64,000 nucleotides of DNA from Paracoccaceae bacterium (GTDB taxonomy: Bacteria; Pseudomonadota; Alphaproteobacteria; Rhodobacterales; Rhodobacteraceae), in contig JACKKD010000001.1 of assembly GCA_020637675.1 (NCBI GenBank), positions 868,001 through 932,000 of the forward strand. Reading direction: 5' to 3'. Positions 41,281-49,691 of the stretch are shown here, piece after piece. Below the pieces are notes generated by a model. The model had not been told where the DNA came from. It was given only the letters and a program-made list of their open reading frames with translations, and ran no database searches. How positions within the stretch are numbered: position 1 is the stretch's first letter; every line of letters starts with the position of its first letter. Both the position numbers and the translations under genes were made by a program.

Positions 41281-42129
41281 ATGCGCCACCCCATCCTGAT
41301 TTCCCTCTGCCTGGCGGGGGTAACAGCGGTTTCCGCGTGCCAGAAGGCCACCGACGCCGAAGTCGACCGCGCGATCGAGGACGTGAACGTCATCGATGAA
41401 AGCAACCTCAACGATGTCATGCTGACGGTGGGCGACCCGAACGAGGCGGTCGTCTATTTCCAGAGGACCGCCGCGCAACATCCGGACCGCATCGACCTCA
41501 AGCGCGGGCTCGCCAAGTCGCTGGTGCGGGCCAAGAAACCGACCGAGGCCGCGCTGACATGGCGCGCGGTCGTGGACAGCGCAGAGGCCACAAACGAGGA
41601 TCGCGTGGCGCTTGCCGACGCGCTCATCCGGGCCAATGAATGGGCCAAGGCCGAGGCCGAACTCAACATGATCCCCCCGACCTACGAGACCTACGAACGC
41701 TACCGGCTGGAGGCGATGGTCGCCGATGCCAACAAGAAATGGCAGAAGGCCGACAGTTTCTACGAGACCGCCTTCGGCCTCACGACACAACCCTCGTCGG
41801 TGCTGAACAACTGGGGCTATTCGAAACTCACGCGCGGCGATTTCCCCGGCGCGGAGAAGCTCTTTGCCGAGGCGCTGACCTACGACACCTCGAGCTTCAC
41901 GACGAAGAACAACCTCGTCCTCGCCCGTGCAGCGCAACGCAAGTACGACATGCCGATGGTGACGATGACCCAGGCGGAGCGGGCCCAACTGCTCTATACG
42001 GCGGCGCTCACCGCCATCAAGCAGGGCGACGTCACGACCGGCAAGGGCCTTCTCGAAGATGCCGTGGACACGAGCCCGCAATATTTCGAGCAGGCCGCCC
42101 GCGCGCTCGAGACGCTGAACAACGGCTGA
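41281..42129 (+). CDS. Second Tad-associated TPR lipoprotein
   Basis: A 282-residue protein with a lipobox (VTAVSACQ, Cys20) and TPR-like repeats (VVYFQRTAAQHPDRIDLKRG, ALADALIRANEWAKAEAELN, LNNWGYSKLTRGDFPGAEKL). It is longer than the first TPR protein and seems to be a diverged duplicate. Two consecutive TPR lipoproteins are usual in alphaproteobacterial Tad loci. The ATG at 41281 follows GCAAAGGACG. The prepilin peptidase starts four bases after its stop. Confidence 0.88.
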   Translation: MRHPILISLCLAGVTAVSACQKATDAEVDRAIEDVNVIDESNLNDVMLTVGDPNEAVVYFQRTAAQHPDRIDLKRGLAKSLVRAKKPTEAALTWRAVVDSAEATNEDRVALADALIRANEWAKAEAELNMIPPTYETYERYRLEAMVADANKKWQKADSFYETAFGLTTQPSSVLNNWGYSKLTRGDFPGAEKLFAEALTYDTSSFTTKNNLVLARAAQRKYDMPMVTMTQAERAQLLYTAALTAIKQGDVTTGKGLLEDAVDTSPQYFEQAARALETLNNG

Positions 42130-42133
42130 CCCC

Positions 42134-42700
42134 ATGCTGAACCCCTATCCGCCGACGAGCCCGGAGGCGGTAGCCTTCGCCTACAAGGTCTTCCTGCTGC
42201 TTTGTCTTCCGATCTGCGCCTGGGTTGCGTGGTCCGACCTGAAGTTCATGAAGATCCCCAACAAGGCGGTGATGGCGGTCGTCGCCGTCTTCGCCTTCGC
42301 GGGCTTCGTGCTGATACCGGCGGAGTTCTGGCTCTGGCGGTGGGTGAACCTCGTGGCCGTGCTCGCCATCGGGTTCGTCCTCAACGTCGCCGCGAACGTC
42401 GGCGCTGGCGACGCGAAATTCGCGGCCGCCGTCGCGCCCTACTTCGCGCAGCGGATCGAGCATCTCCAGATCGCGCTGGTCCTGCTCGCGGCCTTCCTCC
42501 TCGGCGCCTTTGCCGCCCATCGGCTGATGCGGGCCATCCCCGCCGTCCGGGCGGCAACTCCGGACTGGGTCAGTTGGCAGCGCAAGGATTTCCCGATGGG
42601 TCTCGCGCTGGTGGGCACCTTCGTCACCTACCTCGTCTTCCTGGCCTTCCCCGGCGTTCTCGCCGCAATTCAGGGGGCGATGGGTTCCATCAATATGTAA
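42134..42700 (+). CDS. cpaA: Prepilin peptidase CpaA/TadV (A24 family)
   Basis: A 188-residue integral membrane aspartic peptidase that removes the leader of Flp prepilins. The first catalytic Asp is in AWSDLKFMKIPNKAVM and the second in NVGAGDAKFAAAVAP (GxGD-type). About five helices are predicted. It lacks the N-methyltransferase domain, as expected for TadV. It is the last plus-strand gene of the Tad operon, and its 3' end overlaps the end of the minus-strand GT-C-like gene by 31 bases. Confidence 0.94.
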   Translation: MLNPYPPTSPEAVAFAYKVFLLLCLPICAWVAWSDLKFMKIPNKAVMAVVAVFAFAGFVLIPAEFWLWRWVNLVAVLAIGFVLNVAANVGAGDAKFAAAVAPYFAQRIEHLQIALVLLAAFLLGAFAAHRLMRAIPAVRAATPDWVSWQRKDFPMGLALVGTFVTYLVFLAFPGVLAAIQGAMGSINM

Positions 42701-44292
42701 AGCGGCGTGCGGCGCACCTCGCGGAGCGTCCAGCCCGCCTCGTCAAAGGCCTTCAGCATCTCGGAGCGGAGCGAGAAGGCCATCGGGCAGAGGGGCACGA
42801 CGACATAGTCGGCGTTCTCCGCCCCCGACAGGCCGCCATAGTACCAGGGCGCCGCGCCCTTCACGGGCTTGAAATCCCCGAACATCCAGTAGGCGGAATA
42901 GAGATCGGTGCCGAGAATCGAGCTGCCCGCGAAGCCGGCCGCTGTCAGGTCGTCGTCCACCAGTTCGAACCAGCCCGAAATCCCGCCCTCGATCTGACAT
43001 TCGGGCAGCGTGTCGCCGTTCAGCACGGGCGGGTCCTCGCGCTTGGCGAGATCGCGGAAGGCGGCGAAGGGATCGCCCGGCTGGTCGTAGGGCTCCTTCA
43101 GGTTGACGGTGTAGAGCCGGCTCTCGGGCGTCCTGAGGTCGGCGTGCGCGGCCAGCCGCGGCAGAAGCGGTACCGTCTCTTCGGTCTCCGCCGCGAGGTG
43201 GCGCCAGGGGCTGAAGGCGAGGTTGATCGCCGAGGGCGCGCCGAAGCACAGCGCCGCAATGCCGGTGACCGTCAGCGCGGCGCGAAGGTCCCAGCCCATC
43301 CCGTTCGTCACGCCCGCCCCCGGACGCAGGAGGAAGGCGAAGAGCGCCATCATATAAAGCCACTGGGGATCGTTGCCGAAGTTCTGGTAAGCGACGTAGA
43401 AAAAGCCCGGCATGAGCAGGAGGAGCGCGAGCCCCTCGACCGCCCTTCCCGCCTGACGAAGAAAGATCACCGCGGCGATCAGTGCGAGGCTGCCGCCCAT
43501 GTAGAGCGGCGCCACGATCACGTCGATGAAGCTTTCGCCCGGCGCCGCCCGCGTCTCTCCCGTCGCGACGGTCAGGAGGTCCTTCAGGTAGGCGGCCCAG
43601 AAGGCGGGACCGGCAAGTGCTGTCGTCAGGGTCGCCACGCCGAGCCCGGCGATCAGCGCCGCCGCGATCATCGTGCCCTGCCGCCGGGCCAGGAGCGCCA
43701 CCGCGATGCCCGGCGCGAAGGCGGCGAAATACGTCACCTTCATGAGCACGAGAACCGCCATCCCGAGCCCGATCAGGGCCCCGTCCAGCCACGGTCGCGG
43801 CCGGCCGAGGGGCGCCAGAACGGCAAGGGGAATGACAGTGTAGCTGACCGCCCAGGCCCAGCGGTTGTAGTGCATCGAGATCGAGACCGAGCTTTCCGCC
43901 TCGCCGTGCACGAGCGCCAGGCAGAGGAGCATGACGAAGCCGCCGTAGGCCCAGGGCCAGGGCCCCGTCATCCGGCTCGTTGCCACACGCAGGACGGCCG
44001 GGAGGAGCAGCACCGCGACGAGGATCTGGGAATAGAAGATCGCATGCCCGATCCCCGCGCCGGCCTTGACGAAGACGGCGATCGGCGCGATGGCGAGCAC
44101 ACCGATCGGCGTCATGAAATCGAGATGCGGCCACTCGCCCCGCGCCATCCTAAGCACAAGCTCGGCCAGGTGCAGCGTGTCGCCCTCGTGCTTCTCCAGG
44201 TAGAGGGCGCCCTTCAAGAGTGGCACCCCGCCAAGAATGACGATCGCGAGGGCGAGGAAGGCCGTGAGAGCGGCGGTCCGGGGTCTGCTCAT
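42670..44292 (-). CDS. Polytopic membrane protein, GT-C glycosyltransferase-like
   Basis: A 540-residue protein. Residues about 8-385 hold some ten or more membrane helices, and the C-terminal 150 residues form a soluble, presumably periplasmic domain. After the first helix comes a loop EGDTLHLAELVLRMARGEWP followed by HLDFMTPIG. The acidic residue plus G-x-x-P-x-x-D-F pattern is typical of the first external loop of GT-C enzymes that use polyprenyl-phosphate sugars. I cannot assign a named family. ATG 44292 follows GAAGAGG. Position next to the prepilin peptidase and divergence from the AAA gene suggest a link to the Tad pilus. A sugar-donor link to the DprE-like pathway is inference. Confidence 0.7.
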   Translation of the reverse strand: MSRPRTAALTAFLALAIVILGGVPLLKGALYLEKHEGDTLHLAELVLRMARGEWPHLDFMTPIGVLAIAPIAVFVKAGAGIGHAIFYSQILVAVLLLPAVLRVATSRMTGPWPWAYGGFVMLLCLALVHGEAESSVSISMHYNRWAWAVSYTVIPLAVLAPLGRPRPWLDGALIGLGMAVLVLMKVTYFAAFAPGIAVALLARRQGTMIAAALIAGLGVATLTTALAGPAFWAAYLKDLLTVATGETRAAPGESFIDVIVAPLYMGGSLALIAAVIFLRQAGRAVEGLALLLLMPGFFYVAYQNFGNDPQWLYMMALFAFLLRPGAGVTNGMGWDLRAALTVTGIAALCFGAPSAINLAFSPWRHLAAETEETVPLLPRLAAHADLRTPESRLYTVNLKEPYDQPGDPFAAFRDLAKREDPPVLNGDTLPECQIEGGISGWFELVDDDLTAAGFAGSSILGTDLYSAYWMFGDFKPVKGAAPWYYGGLSGAENADYVVVPLCPMAFSLRSEMLKAFDEAGWTLREVRRTPLYILMEPIAP

Positions 44293-44438
44293 TCGTGCCT
44301 CTTCAGCGGAATTGTTTCCTTCTTTTGGCCACAATACCTCGGCAAAGTCGCGCTGTGAATCCCAAGGCGGCGGGCACGGGCGCTTTTGCGTGCGGGTGTC
44401 TCTGACCGCCGCCCGAACCGCCGCAGAGGTCCCGCCAG

Positions 44439-45749
44439 ATGAACATGCAGGTGCCCAACGTCATTGCACCGACGCCGCCCCGGTCGCTCGGTGACACTGG
44501 CCTTTCCGTGGTGATGATGCGCGACATCCTTCTCAAGACGATGTTCCGCATGAACCTTGAAACGGTCTCGGAAATCTCGCGTCAGATCGCACTGCCGATC
44601 CCGGCCACGCAGGAACTGATAGACCTTGCGCGCAGCCAGAAGCTGCTGGAAGCGACCGGCACGCTGCACGCGAACTCCGGCGGAGAGATGGGATACCAGC
44701 TCGCAGATGCCGGCAAGGCACGCGCACTCGATGCGCTCAGCCAGTCGGAATACTACGGCGCCATGCCCGTGCCGCTGGAGATGTACCGCGAGCAGGTGAA
44801 GAAGCAGTCGATCCGCAACATCCAGATCACGCGCCAGCGCCTGACCTCGGCGATGGGCCACCTGATCCTGCCCGACGAGCTTCTCGACCACCTCGGACCG
44901 GCCGTCGGCGCGGGCCGGTCGATCCTGATGTACGGGCCGCCGGGCAACGGCAAGTCCTCCATCTCGAACGGCATCCGCGACGCGATCGGCGACAAGATCT
45001 ACATCCCGAAGGCCATCGAATACGCGGGCCAGGTCATCACCGTCTACGACCCGATCGTGCATTCGGCCGCGCAAGCATCCGAGGACGATCCGACAGCACT
45101 CCGCCGCTCGTCGAACCGCTTCGACAATCGCTACGTTCTCTGCGACCGGCCGACGGTGATCACCGGCGGTGAACTCTCGCTAGACATGCTCGACCTCACC
45201 TACAACCCGACGGCGCGGACCTACACCGCGTCCCTGCAGATGAAGGCGACCGGCGGCGTGTTCATCATCGACGACCTCGGGCGTCAGGCCGAGCCGCCGC
45301 AGAAGATCGTCAACCGCTGGATCGTTCCCCTGGAGGAAAGCCGCGACATCCTCGCGCTCCAGTCCGGCGAGAAGTTCGAGGTGCCCTTCGACACGCTCGT
45401 GATCTTCTCCACGAACTTCCACCCGAACGAGATCTTCGACAAGGCGGCCCTTCGCAGGATCTTCTTCAAGATCAAGATCGACGGCCCGAACCAGGAGATG
45501 TTCCTGAAGATCTTCGCGATGGTGGCCAAGAAGAAGAAGGTTCCGCTTGACGAAAGGGCGCTTATTCACTTGCTCAAGGTGAAGTATCCGACGATCAGCA
45601 ACGTCTATGCGAACTATCAGCCGGTGTTTCTCATCGACCAGATGATCGCGATTTGCAATTTCGAGGGGATTCCGTACCAGATGACCCCTGATCTCATTGA
45701 CCGTGCCTGGGCGAACATGTTCGTCCGCGACGAGAAGATCATACACTGA
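44439..45749 (+). CDS. AAA+ ATPase with N-terminal helical domain, Tad-adjacent
   Basis: A 436-residue cytoplasmic ATPase. The N-terminal 130 residues form a helical/winged-helix-like region (MMRDILLKTMFRMNLETVSE, IARQIALPIP-like segment, MGYQLADAGKARALDALSQS). The AAA core has ILMYGPPGNGKSSISNGI (Walker A, Lys172), GGVFIIDDLGRQ (Walker B) and VIFSTNFHPNEIFDKAALRR (sensor and arginine finger region). No substrate domain is recognised. Similar ATPases appear near Tad loci in related bacteria, but no function is established. It is divergent from the GT-C-like gene and coupled by TGATG to the next gene. Confidence 0.85.
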   Translation: MNMQVPNVIAPTPPRSLGDTGLSVVMMRDILLKTMFRMNLETVSEISRQIALPIPATQELIDLARSQKLLEATGTLHANSGGEMGYQLADAGKARALDALSQSEYYGAMPVPLEMYREQVKKQSIRNIQITRQRLTSAMGHLILPDELLDHLGPAVGAGRSILMYGPPGNGKSSISNGIRDAIGDKIYIPKAIEYAGQVITVYDPIVHSAAQASEDDPTALRRSSNRFDNRYVLCDRPTVITGGELSLDMLDLTYNPTARTYTASLQMKATGGVFIIDDLGRQAEPPQKIVNRWIVPLEESRDILALQSGEKFEVPFDTLVIFSTNFHPNEIFDKAALRRIFFKIKIDGPNQEMFLKIFAMVAKKKKVPLDERALIHLLKVKYPTISNVYANYQPVFLIDQMIAICNFEGIPYQMTPDLIDRAWANMFVRDEKIIH

Positions 45750-46495
45750 TGGGCGGGCTTGGCATCGCCGGTTCGGGCCGCGTCGCGCGGGTGTTCCGCG
45801 CACGTCTGGCTGCTGCCGGCCTCGCGCCCGGCGCGGCCGGCGCCGACCTTGCGGCGCTCAGGACACTGCTCCTGGTGCCGTCCGACATCGGCGACTGCGA
45901 AAGCCTCCTCTTCGAGGCCGAGGCTTTCGCGAAGAAAGCCCCTGCGCTCCAGACCATCGTCCTCGCCGCCACCCTCTCGCCCCGCTACGTGCGGGCGCTG
46001 AGGGGCCGCATCCGGGCCGAGGTGACGCTTGTCGATGCGCCCTTCACCGGGGGCCTCCGCGCGGCCGAAGAGGGGCGCCTGACCTTCTTCCTCGGCGGCC
46101 GGAGGGAGGACATCGAGAGGCTCGGCCCCCTGTTCGACCGGCTCGCCACAAAGGCGATCCGCATGGGCGGCTTCGGCGCGGGCATGGCGGCGAAGGTGAT
46201 GAACGACTTCCTCGCCGCGTCGTCCAACGCGATGACACGCATCGCTCTCGACTGGGCAGAGGCGCAGGGGATCGACGAGGCGCGGCTTCTCGATGTCGCG
46301 GGCGAGACGCTGCCGGGACTGACGGGCGCAGGGCTTGACGCCGCGGATCATGGTCAGGGCGGCGACGATTGCGTGATCGCCCTTGTCCGCGAGGTGGAGA
46401 TCGCGCTCGACAACGCACTCGCCGGCGCGCATCTGACGCCGCCCCGGGCGCTGGAGGACGTGTTCCGCGGCCTGAGGCAGCGCCACCTGCACTGA
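45749..46495 (+). CDS. Short 3-hydroxyisobutyrate dehydrogenase/6-phosphogluconate dehydrogenase-like protein
   Basis: A 248-residue protein related to beta-hydroxyacid dehydrogenases. The N-terminal Rossmann motif is GLGIAGSGRVARVFRARL, a poor match to GxGxxG. The domain is shortened, with no clear acidic end to the second strand. Later motifs are intact: DAPFTGGLRAAEEGRLTFFL and GFGAGMAAKVMNDFLAAS, with the conserved Lys and Asn. The length is about 40 residues below the usual 290. It may be a divergent enzyme or a non-catalytic relative. The TGATG overlap with the ATPase gene suggests they act together. Confidence 0.75.
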   Translation: MGGLGIAGSGRVARVFRARLAAAGLAPGAAGADLAALRTLLLVPSDIGDCESLLFEAEAFAKKAPALQTIVLAATLSPRYVRALRGRIRAEVTLVDAPFTGGLRAAEEGRLTFFLGGRREDIERLGPLFDRLATKAIRMGGFGAGMAAKVMNDFLAASSNAMTRIALDWAEAQGIDEARLLDVAGETLPGLTGAGLDAADHGQGGDDCVIALVREVEIALDNALAGAHLTPPRALEDVFRGLRQRHLH

Positions 46496-46496
46496 C

Positions 46497-46524
46497 TTGC
46501 AAGCGTCCGGCGCGGGCATAGATT
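46497..46524 (+). promoter_or_regulatory. Promoter positioned for a leaderless helicase transcript
   Basis: TTGCAA, a 16-base spacer and TAGATT (46519-46524) end six bases before the helicase ATG. No ribosome binding site is seen. Confidence 0.4.
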
Positions 46525-46530
46525 GGGGCC

Positions 46531-48933
46531 ATGTGCCCCCTGCCCGCCCCGTTTCACGACTGGTTCGCAACCCGCGGCTGGCAGGTCCATCCCCACCAGC
46601 AGGCGCTGCTCGACCGCGCCGACGCTCCGTCCCTCCTTCTCGTCGCGCCGACCGGCGGCGGCAAGACGCTCGCGGGGTTCCTGCCCTCGCTCGTGGAACT
46701 CGCCGCCGGCAACCGGCCGGGACTTCACACGCTCTACATCTCGCCCCTGAAGGCGCTCGCCGCCGACATCCGCCGCAACCTCACCCGGCCGGTCGAGGAG
46801 ATGGGCCTTCCGGTCCGGATCGAGGATCGCACCGGCGACACTACCTACACGCGCCGCCGACGTCAGCGCGCGGACCCGCCGCACATCCTCATCACCACGC
46901 CTGAAAGCCTCGCGCTTCTGCTCAGCTACGAGGATGCGCCGCGCATCTTCGCGGGCCTCTCGCGCGTCATCGTCGACGAGGTCCATGCGCTCGCGGAGTC
47001 GAAGCGCGGCGACCAGCTCATGCTGTGCCTCGCCCGGCTCAACCGGCTCGCGCCGGGTTTGCGCCGGGTGGGCCTGTCGGCGACGGTGGAGGACCCCGCC
47101 GCCATCGCCCGCTTTCTGGCCCGCCATCCCGATCCCTGCGCAATCGTCCATGCCGACCCCGGCCCGGATCCCGATATCGCCATGCTGGCGACCGAAGCGC
47201 CGCCACCCTGGGCCGGCGGCGGCGGGCGCTACGCCATCCCCGAAGTACTGGCTGAGGTGCGCCGCCACCGCATCACGCTCATCTTCCACAACACCAGGGC
47301 GCAAGCGGAGCTCTTCTTCCGTGACCTCTGGATGGCAAACGAGGAGATGCTGCCGATCGCGATCCACCACGGCTCGCTCGCGCGGGAGGCGCGCGAGAAG
47401 GTGGAGGCCGCGATGGTCCGGGGCGATCTGCGCGCGGTGGTCTGCACCGGCTCGCTCGACCTCGGCATCGACTGGGGCGACGTGGACCTCGTGATCCAGG
47501 TCGGCGCGCCGAAGAACGTGAAGCGGCTCGTCCAGCGGATCGGCCGGGCCAACCACCGTTACAACGCACCCTCGAAGGCGCTTCTGGTGCCCGCGAACCG
47601 CTGGGAGGTCGTTGAATGCCAGGCCGCGCTGGAGGCGGTGCGGGACCACGACCTCGACGGCGATCCGCGCGGTCCGGGGCCGCGCGACGTGCTCTGCCAG
47701 CACATCCTGATCGCCGCCTGTTCCGGCCCGTTCGAGGCCGATGCGCTTTTCGCCGAGGTTACGGACGCCGGCCCCTATGCTGCCCTCACCCGGACGGAGT
47801 TCGATGCCTGCCTCGACTTCTGCGCCACCGGCGGGTACGCGCTGAAGGCCTATGACCGCTGGCAGCGGCTGATTCTCAGGGACGGGCACTGGACGCTTCG
47901 CGACCCCCGCGCCGCGCGCGACATCCGGATGAACCTCGGCACGATCACCGACGCCGAGATGGTGAAGGTGCGCTGGCAGAACCGGCTTGGGGGGGCGCCG
48001 CTTGGCGAGGTGGAGGAAAGCTTCGCCTCCACTCTCACGCCCGGCGAGACATTCCTCATCGGCGGGCAGGTCGTGCGCTACGTGGGACTGCGCGAGATGG
48101 CGCTGGAGGTGGCACCCGCGCCGGGACGGGAGCCGAAGATTGCCGTCTACTCGGGCACCAAGTTCTCCACCTCCACCCAGCTTTCCGAACGCATCCTCCG
48201 GATGCTCGGGCAGGACGCTTGGCCGGACCTGCCGCGCGCAACGGCGGAGTGGCTTTCGCTTCAGCGCGAGGTCTCGCGCCTGCCCGTCCCCGACCGTCTG
48301 CTGGTCGAGACCTTTCCGGCCGAGGGCCGCGCCCATCTCTGCGCCTACGGCTTCATGGGCCGTGCCGCGCAGCAGACGCTCGGCCTGCTCCTGACCAAGC
48401 GGATGGAGGATGAAGGGCTGCATCCCCTCGGCTTCGTCTCAACGGATTACGCGACGCTGATCTGGGGGCTCGACGAGGTGCCTGATCCGGCCGCGCTCTT
48501 CGACCGCGCGCGGCTGCGCCAAGGGCTCGAGGGCTGGCTTGCGGGCAATGCCGTGATGAAGCGCACCTTCCGCAACGTCGCCATCGTCGCCGGACTCATC
48601 CAGCGCAACCGTGCCGGTGCGCGGAAATCCGGCAGGCAGGCCACCTTTTCGTCGGACATCCTCTACGACACACTGCGGCGCTTCGATCCCGATCACCTTC
48701 TCCTGCAGGTCACGCGCGAGGAGGCGATGCGGGGGCTCGTCAGCTTTGCGCGGATCGAGGAGTTGCTCACGCGTGTCGGGGGCCGCGTCGACCACCTGAG
48801 GCTTGCGCGCGTGACACCGCTCGCGGCCCCCCTCTTCCTCGAACACGGGCGGGTTCCCGTGGAAGGGGCCGCACGAGAGCGGCTGGTGGAGGAGACGGCG
48901 GCGCGCCTCATGGCCGAGGCGGGGCTTGGCTGA
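46531..48933 (+). CDS. Ligase-associated DNA damage response DEXH helicase (Lhr-like)
   Basis: An 800-residue superfamily 2 helicase of the Lhr-Core type that in many bacteria is encoded beside an ATP-dependent ligase. It shows VAPTGGGKTLAGFLPSL (motif I, Lys45), ITTPESLALLLS, VIVDEVHALAESKRGDQLML (motif II), LSATVEDPAAIARFL (motif III), TLIFHNTRAQAELFF, CTGSLDLGIDWGDVDLVIQV and QRIGRANHR (motif VI), then the winged-helix and Lhr-specific C-terminal domains. It pairs with the pdeM nuclease gene 50 bases downstream. Confidence 0.93.
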   Translation: MCPLPAPFHDWFATRGWQVHPHQQALLDRADAPSLLLVAPTGGGKTLAGFLPSLVELAAGNRPGLHTLYISPLKALAADIRRNLTRPVEEMGLPVRIEDRTGDTTYTRRRRQRADPPHILITTPESLALLLSYEDAPRIFAGLSRVIVDEVHALAESKRGDQLMLCLARLNRLAPGLRRVGLSATVEDPAAIARFLARHPDPCAIVHADPGPDPDIAMLATEAPPPWAGGGGRYAIPEVLAEVRRHRITLIFHNTRAQAELFFRDLWMANEEMLPIAIHHGSLAREAREKVEAAMVRGDLRAVVCTGSLDLGIDWGDVDLVIQVGAPKNVKRLVQRIGRANHRYNAPSKALLVPANRWEVVECQAALEAVRDHDLDGDPRGPGPRDVLCQHILIAACSGPFEADALFAEVTDAGPYAALTRTEFDACLDFCATGGYALKAYDRWQRLILRDGHWTLRDPRAARDIRMNLGTITDAEMVKVRWQNRLGGAPLGEVEESFASTLTPGETFLIGGQVVRYVGLREMALEVAPAPGREPKIAVYSGTKFSTSTQLSERILRMLGQDAWPDLPRATAEWLSLQREVSRLPVPDRLLVETFPAEGRAHLCAYGFMGRAAQQTLGLLLTKRMEDEGLHPLGFVSTDYATLIWGLDEVPDPAALFDRARLRQGLEGWLAGNAVMKRTFRNVAIVAGLIQRNRAGARKSGRQATFSSDILYDTLRRFDPDHLLLQVTREEAMRGLVSFARIEELLTRVGGRVDHLRLARVTPLAAPLFLEHGRVPVEGAARERLVEETAARLMAEAGLG

Positions 48934-48983
48934 CGGCGGAAAGGGGAGTTGCGTTTTGCCTTGCCGCACGGCAGGAACAAGCC

Positions 48984-49691
48984 ATGAACGGCTATGACTT
49001 CGATCTGGCAGGGGCACGGCTTTCGGCCCTGCCCACCGGGGCGCTCTTCTGGGCCGCCGAGGGCTGCCTTGCCGTATCGGACCTGCATCTCGGCCGGTCG
49101 GAGCGCTATGCCCGCCGCGCGGGCGCGCTTCTGCCGCCCTACGAGGTCGAGGACACGCTGGCGCGGCTCGACGCCGACATCGCCGCGTGCCGACCCCGGA
49201 CGGTGATCTGCCTCGGCGACAGTTTCGACGATGCCGAGGCGGCCGCACTCGACGAGAGGGCGGCACTCTGGCTCGCGCGGATGATGGCGGGGCGGCGCTG
49301 GATCTGGATCGCGGGGAACCACGATCCCGGCCCGGTCACGTTCGCAGGAGAGCTCCGGGCGGAGCTGGCGCTGGGGCCGCTCGTCTTCCGGCATGCGGCG
49401 GTTCGGGGGGCCTCGGTTCGGGGGGGCTCGGTTCGGGGGGGCTCGGTTCGGGGGGCGCCGGGCGAGGTCTCGGGGCATTTCCATCCCAAGGTCAGGATTG
49501 CCGGGCGCGGCATACCCTGCTTTCTTGTCGACCGGCAGCGGGCGATCCTGCCGGCCTACGGGACCTACACGGGCGGGCTTTCCGCCGGAGACGCCGCGAT
49601 TTGCGGCCTGATGGGGTCAGGCGCTCTCGCCATCCTCACCGGCCGGACGGCCCGGCCGATGCCGATGCCAAGGGGGCGGAACGGGCAATGA
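48984..49691 (+). CDS. pdeM: Ligase-associated DNA damage response endonuclease PdeM
   Basis: A 235-residue calcineurin-like phosphoesterase. Its metal-binding motifs are in order: AVSDLHLGRSERYARR, CLGDSFDDAEAA, WIAGNHDPGP and SGHFHPKVRI. It is thought to process DNA ends together with the Lhr-like helicase, ligase and exonuclease of this group. Between the third and fourth motifs it carries an unusual stretch encoded by a 15-bp tandem repeat (four VRGxx units). CAGGAACAAGCC precedes the ATG. Its stop overlaps the thioesterase start (ATGA). Confidence 0.9.
   Translation: MNGYDFDLAGARLSALPTGALFWAAEGCLAVSDLHLGRSERYARRAGALLPPYEVEDTLARLDADIAACRPRTVICLGDSFDDAEAAALDERAALWLARMMAGRRWIWIAGNHDPGPVTFAGELRAELALGPLVFRHAAVRGASVRGGSVRGGSVRGAPGEVSGHFHPKVRIAGRGIPCFLVDRQRAILPAYGTYTGGLSAGDAAICGLMGSGALAILTGRTARPMPMPRGRNGQ
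49401..49460 (+). repeat. 15-bp tandem repeat x4 inside pdeM
   Basis: Four units beginning GTTCGGGGG follow each other at 49401, 49416, 49431 and 49446. Units 2 and 3 are identical and the others differ at two or three bases. In frame they encode VRGAS, VRGGS, VRGGS, VRGAP. The long G-runs (seven in units 2 and 3) are also slippage-prone. Confidence 0.95.

Noticed and set aside
42202..44358. A 718-codon plus-strand open frame across cpaA and the GT-C-like gene
   Set aside because: It is out of frame with cpaA, antisense to a membrane protein with clear helices, and very Arg-rich.
46354..48423. A 689-codon minus-strand open frame opposite the Lhr-like helicase
   Set aside because: Helicase motifs on the plus strand are complete. 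The antisense frame shows no recognisable fold.
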